Assembly: GCA_030789695.1 (NCBI GenBank)
Contig: CM061142.1
Span: 566,113,281 to 566,177,280 of the forward strand
Length of the DNA: 64,000 nt
Reading direction: 5' to 3'
Source of the DNA: Scilla litardierei
Lineage: Eukaryota; Streptophyta; Magnoliopsida; Asparagales; Asparagaceae
Both the position numbers and the translations under genes were made by a program. Positions 58,276 to 64,000 of this stretch are shown piece by piece. How positions within the stretch are numbered: position 1 is the stretch's first letter; the number at the start of each line of letters is the position of its first letter. Below the pieces are notes generated by a model. It did no database searches. It was given only the letters and a program-made list of their open reading frames with translations, and was not told the origin of the DNA.

Positions 58276-58387
58276 TGTTGTAAACGTGGTGGCTATGGAA
58301 CCCATAGACCTGTATTTATAGTGGTAGGGTTATATAATGGGTGGATACCCACTAACGGGTAGGCCCACCAAAAGCCCGTTTATAACA
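58276..58387 (-). repeat. 5' LTR of element E (112 bp)
   Basis: Direct repeat of 54292-54403 with three differences. Followed by CATTC. Confidence 0.93.
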
Positions 58388-58732
58388 CATTCTTATTATT
58401 TATTTTGCCCTATAAATGTTTGCATTTTTTGAAAATTAGATCTCTTTTATTATGTGATAATTTAAAATAGATTTGTGATACTTATGTGATAATTATTGTT
58501 CGATTAATGCTAATATGCTCTAAGTATGTGATACGTGTTCAGATTCCTAATACCTGATTAGAGTAGCCATTAATAAATTAAATTATTATGAAACATAAGT
58601 TATGTGATAATAATTTTAACTTCCTAATAAGTTTTTAATTACAATTATTCCCTTGTTATATGTTGCAGTAATTAAAATGTCTCGAGAACTCCAAAGGAGA
58701 AGACAGAAGATATTAAGCGGTCGCATTGTAAA

Positions 58733-61698
58733 ATGATCACACATAGCCATAGACAAGTACGGTGCAACTATTGCCAGAAAGAAACGCATGGAGGCGTGTC
58801 TCGCCTTAAGGAACACTTGGCAGAAATTACAGGGGATGTGCAGACATGCCCCGAGGCACCGAAAGAAGTGCGTGAAGAGATGAGAGCACACGTATTTCAC
58901 AAGAAGAACAAAAGGGTACATGCCAGATTTGAGAAGAGGATCGAGGAGGAGATATGGGCAAAGCCTACGGAGGAAGTATCAGATGACTCAGATGAGTATG
59001 AAGATGACATCGAGGAGGCGAGAGACCTTAGAAGAGCTCTTAGAAGAAGTAGCCAAAAACTTGTCGAAGAAGAGAGTAGAAGTGAGGGCAGAAGGATGGG
59101 AGTAGGATCGTCTGGGTCTGGGTCCTCTGGGCTAGCCAGATCGGATAGTCGTGCCGGCCGAATGGCCGATATGTTTGCGTGCGGTTCTGCTCGCGATGTT
59201 GAGCCAACCAGTAGACCAACCGATGCTCTCAGACCCGGTGCCGACCCTTTTTCTTTGACGAAGAAGGGTAAATCCTAGTCAACCATAAAGAATATCTTCA
59301 TGAAAAATACCAAGGCCTGTGTCGGCCGAGGTATGACCAAATTTTTGTACTTCAACCACATCACATACAATGTGACCAATAGCCCATATTACAGGCACAT
59401 GGTAGATGCTATTGCGGAATCGGGACGTGGCGTTGCTCCACCCACTGCTTGGGAGCTGGCACACACATACTTGGACATGGAGTATGAAGAGATCAAAAAT
59501 TATGTAGAAACTTTTCGTGTTCAGTGGGATGAGTACGGTTGCATACTGATGTGCGATGGCTGGACAACACAAAACAGAAGGAAGATTATTAACTTTCTTG
59601 TGTATTCGACCCACGAGACAGTGTTCCTAGACTCTGTAGATGCAACCAACCAAATCCAGAACGGTCTGTACATATTTAATCATATGGATAAATATGTAGA
59701 ACTAATTAGGGAGCATAGAGTAGTCCAAATAGTTACCGACAACGGGGCAAAATACAAGTTAGTTGGGCAGCTACTGATACGAAAGAGAGCATCTATATTG
59801 GACCTCGTGTGCAGCGCATTGTATCGACTTGATATTTTCTAATATGACAAAAGGAGTCAAAAATATCGTCGCGCAAATTCAGAAGGTAATAGGATTCATA
59901 TACAACAAAGGATGTGTGCTCGGCTTGATGAGAAGAGAGACAGGTGGAAAAGAGTTGATTAGGCCCGCGATAACAAGATTTGCGACCCACTTCATTGATT
60001 TGGACTCTCTGTACGCACATCGAGATGACATGCGAAGAATGATCACATCCAACGATTGGTCCGATAACATTCCAAGGCTTAAACCAAAAGATACGACCGT
60101 TGGCATCAACGTGTACAATCTGATTCACGGCGACGAATTCTGGCAAGCTATCTCTAATGTCATCGCCGTATTTGAGCCCCTGGTGAAGGTTCTCCGAATG
60201 GTCGACTGCGATGATAAGGCCGAGATGGGGTATCTCTACAGGGCCATGGACCGTGTAAAAGAGGAAATTCAGAAGAATGTTGGTAGTGGATATAGGAAAT
60301 GGTAGAAAATGATCGACAATGGATGGGATAAGCAGCTACATCAAGATATTCATGCTACAGGCTATTTTCTGAATCCTCGTTTTCAGTACTACTCCAATGC
60401 AACAAACGACAACGAGGTGCTGGTTAGACTTAGACGCATGATCGAGAGGCCGGTCCAGACATCTCGAAGAAAATTGACATTGACATAGAAGTAAATGAAA
60501 TTTGGATATTTTTATTTTGATATATAGTTCACATTCTAAAATTATGATTGATAATTATAGCTAGAGGCCTATAAGATGAGAGTTAATTATTTCGGCTCCG
60601 CTAAAACGGAAATGACGATAACAAAGGTCACTCCAGGTATCTATAAGGATCTTAGATTTCTATAGGTTCCACATAAAACGATCCATCTTTTCTGACCACT
60701 GGAACTTTTTGCAGCTCAATAGTGGTTAAGCGTTGGGATAGAGCAAGCTACAACTCTTACACGCTTAGTTGTGCGTGTTTTGAGCCAAACGGTCTCTTCT
60801 TCCAACTGTGAACGAAACTGTACCACATTCTCACTTATTCACACTAAGATGAGGAACAGGCTAACAATGGAACACCTTAAAAGACCGGTCTATGTGCATT
60901 ATAATATGAGACTGAGACATAGACATGCGAGAAGGAGTGAGAAAGACGATCACCAGCTGATCGATTTGGATCAGATTTTCTAGAGGATGATCCATTGAAG
61001 AAATGAACCAGGGAGATAGAAGACAGGATGCTCGATGACAGAGATAATCCTTGGTTGAACGAGGCGTTTGTGGAAGCAAAACGTACAAGAAGCAACCAGC
61101 TACAGCCAAGTCACGCCCTAGCAAATATCACGTACAAGCGAAAGAAGGCATCCACTCAGGCTCGGCACGAAGCGATGATGCTTCGTCTCCTGATGACCAA
61201 GGTCCTACAGACGGAGGTTGTGGTACGTCGGCATCTGTTCGCCCTGCTGAGAGACGTGGGAACCATGCGTATGATACACAACATTCGCATGGGTATAAAT
61301 ATCACGATAGGCAGCACCACAATGAAGAACAAGGGGACGATACCTACGGTAGACACTCTGAATATCAAGGGTATCAACGTTCATCTGATTATTATAGAGG
61401 TTATGATATTCCTGCCATTCATGAATCATACTTCGGTGGATACTCAGGCAGTCATGATAGTTATTGTGCACCGTACAGACACTCTGATGTCTATGTTGAT
61501 TATGATAGTCAATACAGGTACAGTCTGAACGTGACTGAGCAGTCCAGCAGTCAAGGCAGTCATGACATGCCTTTCATCGAGCAGAGACGGCCCTCAGCAT
61601 ATGATAACATGATGATATCTTTTTTAGGCCCGGAACAGATGCAGTATTCATATCCTTCATACCATGCACCACAGCCGGATGATGAGAACTACGAATGA
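58733..61698 (+). pseudogene. hAT transposase D (BED finger, DUF659, dimerisation domain, Tyr-rich tail)
   Basis: Catalyses cut-and-paste transposition in intact relatives. The BED zinc finger RCNYCQKETHGGVSRLKEHL (first Cys pair at 58763-58774) is followed by an acidic/Ser linker to a TAG at 59276-59278. The same frame goes on with MTKFLYFNHITYNVTNSPY and CDGWTTQNRRKIINFLVY (DUF659) and REHRVVQIVTDNGAKYK, then a frameshift at about 59790-59830 to SNMTKGVKNIVAQIQKVIGF...RPAITRFATHF. Another TAG is at 60303. The dimerisation domain VSSSNCERNCTTFSLIHTKM (Trp of the usual CERNWS reads Cys) and MEHLKRPVYVHYNMRL lies at 60771-60983. The tail at 61051-61698 is rich in Tyr, His, Ser and Gln. Several disruptions: inactive. 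Confidence 0.9.
61051..61698 (+). CDS. Tyr/His/Ser-rich tail frame of hAT transposase D
   Basis: A 215-codon open frame, listed apart because it alone stays open. After basic text (KTYKKQPATAKSRPSKYHVQ) come HSHGYKYHDRQHHNEEQ, SSDYYRGYDIPAIHESYFGG, PYRHSDVYVDYDSQYRYS and SAYDNMMISFLGPEQMQYSY, ending DDENYE-TGA. The C-terminal 110 residues are low-complexity and tyrosine-rich. The same tail is found in copies B (minus strand, 29764-29534) and C (47725-47997), so it belongs to the family protein. The role is unknown; it is not part of the canonical hAT domains. Confidence 0.75.
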   Translation: MVERGVCGSKTYKKQPATAKSRPSKYHVQAKEGIHSGSARSDDASSPDDQGPTDGGCGTSASVRPAERRGNHAYDTQHSHGYKYHDRQHHNEEQGDDTYGRHSEYQGYQRSSDYYRGYDIPAIHESYFGGYSGSHDSYCAPYRHSDVYVDYDSQYRYSLNVTEQSSSQGSHDMPFIEQRRPSAYDNMMISFLGPEQMQYSYPSYHAPQPDDENYE

Positions 61699-62237
61699 GA
61701 TTTTTGTATTTTTTTATTTATTTTCTTCATATTTGTATCTATTGATGTATTTTGTATAGCTTTTATATTATGAATTCAGATGTATGGCTAGTCAATTTTT
61801 TATTGTTGTTCTTTTATATCTATTAATTAGTTAATTGTTGTTACAAATGAGTAATGTGAACAGAAAAATACATGGAAAATATTCCATGTATGAAAATACA
61901 TGAAAAATACAAAATAATGCAGAATAATGCCGAAAAATACCGAAAAATACCGAAAAATACATGCAGATCATTAAAGGTATAGCATAAACTTTACCTATAT
62001 TTCATACTCATATTTCATAACTGCTAAATACAGAAAAATACCGGAAAATACAAAAAATCCCGAAAAATCCCGAAAAATACAGTAGATCTTTAGAGGTATT
62101 TCATAAACTTTAGATGTATTTCGTAATTGTTAGCTATATTTCATAATTGCTTACAACGTTTTCCATGTTACTCGTTGCAGGATTACAAGTTTACAAGTTA
62201 ACCATCGATGTGATGACATGTTTCGAAACACTAAAAG
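61699..62237 (+). other. First 3' flank of the hAT D transposase
   Basis: 3' untranslated region alignable with 47998-48240 and 63340-63560 (AGTTAATTGTTGTTACAAA...GTAATGTGAACA), then ACCGAAAAATAC-type repeats to about 62090. It does not reach the family terminus; from about 62150 unrelated sequence follows. Confidence 0.65.
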
Positions 62238-62336
62238 ATGGCCGTGCAGAGATTTTTCAAAGTGAATGCCTTCATGTTCCCTTTTCAAGTCGAGGCCAAG
62301 CCTGGTGAGATGGCACATTTAAATGCCGAGTATTGA
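62238..62336 (+). CDS. Unrecognised 32-residue frame, possible captured exon
   Basis: ATG at 62238, then VQRFFKVNAFMFPFQ and VEAKPGEMAHLNAEY before a TGA at 62334-62336 that overlaps the end of the foldback element. AG of TTGCAG at about 62175 could be an acceptor. The composition looks like real protein and unlike the hAT transposase, so it may be a host-gene exon cut by the foldback insertion. Family not recognised. Confidence 0.3.
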   Translation: MAVQRFFKVNAFMFPFQVEAKPGEMAHLNAEY

Positions 62337-63300
62337 AATATTTCTTCTATGTGATTATCTCCCCTCCCTTCAATTCAAAAGAAAATTTTCAACGGTAAAT
62401 CACCCGAATACCCCAGTAATATAATAAAATGGCCATTATGAGGTGTATAGACAATAGAATTATGTAAGCGTGCAACCTGTAGTTTGAATGAGGCGTCCAC
62501 GTGGACCAAAGTTTTAAAACGCGAAGGCACGAAGTGAGGCGTTTTTTAGGTCCGTGAGGCGAGGCGTAAGCCTCAAGGAGTAAGGCGTAAGCCTTTTGCG
62601 TGTTGTGAGGCGTAACAATTTATAACCATATAATTATAAAATAGGGTAAGTAACATGAAAGTTTAAACGTTATACCCATTTCAATTATTCCGTCAAAAAT
62701 GCTGGGCACGTGGAGGCACGTGAGAAGAAGTGGACGAAAATACCCTCCCTCAACAACTAATTATTCCCACGGTTCAGCGCTAAAGTTCCAGTGGGAGTGG
62801 AAGCAGAGTACTTGTAAGCATGAATTTATTACGCCTTTTACGCCTTTTTACGCCTTTTACGCCTTTAGGAGCAACGCCTTTTACGCCTCACCCTCGCCTT
62901 TTTGCGCTTCCGGTGAATGGCCGCCTCCGGAGGCACGCCTCAGGGCGCTGAGGGTGCGCCTCGCCCTGAGGCGCGCCTCAAGGCGTAAGCCTTTACATCC
63001 TTTCAAAACTTTGACGTGGACATATGCAGTGCTTATGATCCCGGCATTTAACCTGATTAATGGAGAAAGCAACTCAGTTGATTTCTACATTAATCAGGTT
63101 CAAAGCCGGTATTATAAGCACTGCATATGTCCACGTGCACGCCTCATTCAAACTACATATTGCATGCTTACATAATTCTTGTCTATACGCATCATATTGG
63201 CCATTTTTATTGTATTACTGGTATTCGGGAGGCTTACCGTTGAAATTTTGGCTTTTGAATTGAAGGGATGGGAAATTATCACATATAACAAATATTTCAA
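62333..63300. mobile_element. Foldback element with about 230-bp arms
   Basis: Left arm 62333-62506 continuing at 63014-63068, right arm 63075-63300; they are inverted copies of each other along the full length (e.g. TAGTTTGAATGAGGCGT and its complement ACGCCTCATTCAAACTA; TGCAGTGCTTAT and ATAAGCACTGCA). The left arm is split by MITE M copy 2. Terminal text TTGAAATATTT / AAATATTTCAA. No convincing target duplication, so the superfamily is open. Confidence 0.85.
62507..63013. mobile_element. hAT-type MITE family M, copy 2 (507 bp)
   Basis: CAAAGTTTTAAAACGCG...CTTTCAAAACTTTG with a perfect 8-bp duplication ACGTGGAC (62499-62506 and 63014-63021). Nearly identical to 44459-44956, with one extra TACGCCTTT unit. 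It lies in the left arm of the foldback element. Confidence 0.95.
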
Positions 63301-63712
63301 GAATCGTATTCCGGTGGATACTCAGACAGTCATGGCGGTTATTTCAAGAATTGTATCTTTTTATTTATTTTCTCCAATGGTGTATCTTTTGATGTATTTT
63401 ATTTAGCTTTTGTATTACGATGGCATAAATATAACTCATCAATTTTTGGTATTGTTCTTTTATACCTATTAATTAGTTATTTGTTGTTACAAATGCGTAA
63501 TGTAAAGGAAAATACATGAAAAATACAAAAAATTGCAGAAAAATACCGGAAAATACAGGAAAGTATCTCTGATCCCGATACCGATACCAAAACTACCGAT
63601 ACGGACGAAATCAAAACGTGCTTTCGAAATCACCGAAATGGACGATACCAATACCGAAACCTAAATTTTGGTCGGAGCGATACCCACACTGAAACCGATA
63701 CCTAAAACCTTA
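63301..63712 (+). pseudogene. Second hAT 3' end (tail fragment, 3' UTR, terminus)
   Basis: Starts inside the transposase tail (ESYSGGYSDSHGGYF, as in copies C and D), is missing the sequence up to the 3' untranslated region, then aligns with the family 3' flank and subterminal CCGATACCGAAACC repeats to the terminus GATACCTAAAACCTTA. It duplicates information present at 61430-61930 and supplies the terminus of element D. Confidence 0.8.
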
Positions 63713-63720
63713 CTTATATC

Positions 63721-64000
63721 TATATGAAGTTTACTAAAAGTCATATAACAACGAGAATAATTTTAGTAACCCATCAAGTAACCCTAACGATAATAAGAAG
63801 AAATCATTAAAATTTGGATTCCAAAAGATTTAAATAATAAAAATGAAGAATGTCTAGATAAGTGACTTCATGAAAAATGTTCACTTCTTACCTAACTATA
63901 AATATATAAAAGATAGGAAATCCAAACCAAATTAGGTTCGGTTTCTAAACTAAATAACTAAGGAAAACCTAAGTGAGATACCCACACAATAATCCTTGGT
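63721..64000 (+). other. Probable continuation of copia element F
   Basis: Directly follows the hAT D target duplication, so it should continue the gag-pol region interrupted at 52000. A short reading TGGATTCCAAAAGAT (WIPKD) is reminiscent of the WVPK segment after gag in this kind of copia, but stops are frequent. Cut by the window end. Confidence 0.4.

Larger units (their letters stand above)
54292..58387 (-). mobile_element. Internally deleted copia element E with 112-bp LTRs
   Basis: A 4096-bp minus-strand element with perfect CATTC flanks. Order on its strand: short 5' LTR (right), a 1.4-kb leader with a GC-rich array, gag, then a direct jump to the end of RT and RNase H, a repeated 3' untranslated region, polypurine tract and 3' LTR (left). 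Protease, integrase and most of RT are missing, so it could only have moved with help. The LTR pair differs at 3 of 112 positions, the youngest-looking copia here. Confidence 0.93.
52001..63712 (+). mobile_element. hAT transposon D (11.7 kb with nested insertions)
   Basis: Starts CAAGGTTTGAGGTATCG and ends GATACCTAAAACCTTA, inverted family termini, with 8-bp flanks. The plus-strand transposase is at 58733-61698. Inserted in it are copia element E (54292-58387), a foldback element (62333-63300) and, within that, MITE M copy 2 (62507-63013). Without these it is about 6.6 kb, near the 5.4 kb of copy B. It sits in copia element F. Confidence 0.88.

Noticed and set aside
1..64000. A novel bacterial-style defence or operon system
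   Set aside because: Introns, LTR retrotransposons and hAT elements show this is plant nuclear DNA; no operon-like gene clusters exist.

Overview
This window is nuclear DNA of a flowering plant. Two host-gene remnants are plant genes with introns: the 3' end of a symplekin gene and a broken purple acid phosphatase. Almost everything else is plant transposable elements, mainly Ty1/copia LTR retrotransposons and hAT DNA transposons nested several layers deep. I saw no tRNA, rRNA, CRISPR or bacterial-type features. All alignments were made by eye. Lineage names are tentative.

Layout. 1-5029: two decayed copia pol regions end to end, both on the minus strand. 5030-16625: a plus-strand solo LTR (flanked by ATATT) split by a 9.1-kb minus-strand element of the same LTR superfamily. 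That element has 2.4-kb LTRs and only a gag gene (TR-GAG/LARD type). 19053-26872: a purple acid phosphatase pseudogene with two exon insertions, a 6-kb plus-strand copia element (19099-25137) carrying a tandemly duplicated reverse transcriptase, and a 156-bp hAT MITE.

27841-40274: four exons of symplekin on the minus strand, with correct splice sites and phases. Their introns have been swollen by a 5.4-kb hAT element (28988-34434, perfect 8-bp target duplication), a 638-bp hAT MITE and an LTR relic. 42815-48640: small hAT elements, a 5'-truncated hAT transposon and LTR fragments.

48886-64000: a plus-strand copia element (LTR, PBS, gag) interrupted by an 11.7-kb hAT element (52001-63712). The hAT element has itself been hit by a 4.1-kb minus-strand copia element with 112-bp LTRs (54292-58387) and by a foldback element, which in turn contains a 507-bp hAT MITE. 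Insertion order can be read from target-site duplications.

No element looks active as it stands: every transposase or pol read here has stops, frameshifts or deletions. The symplekin exons are the only coding sequence with no visible damage. The most unusual items are the hAT family with a Tyr/His/Ser-rich tail conserved in three copies, the 894-bp reverse transcriptase duplication, an LTR that appears to encode the C-terminus of Pol, and the same-family nesting of the gag-only element.
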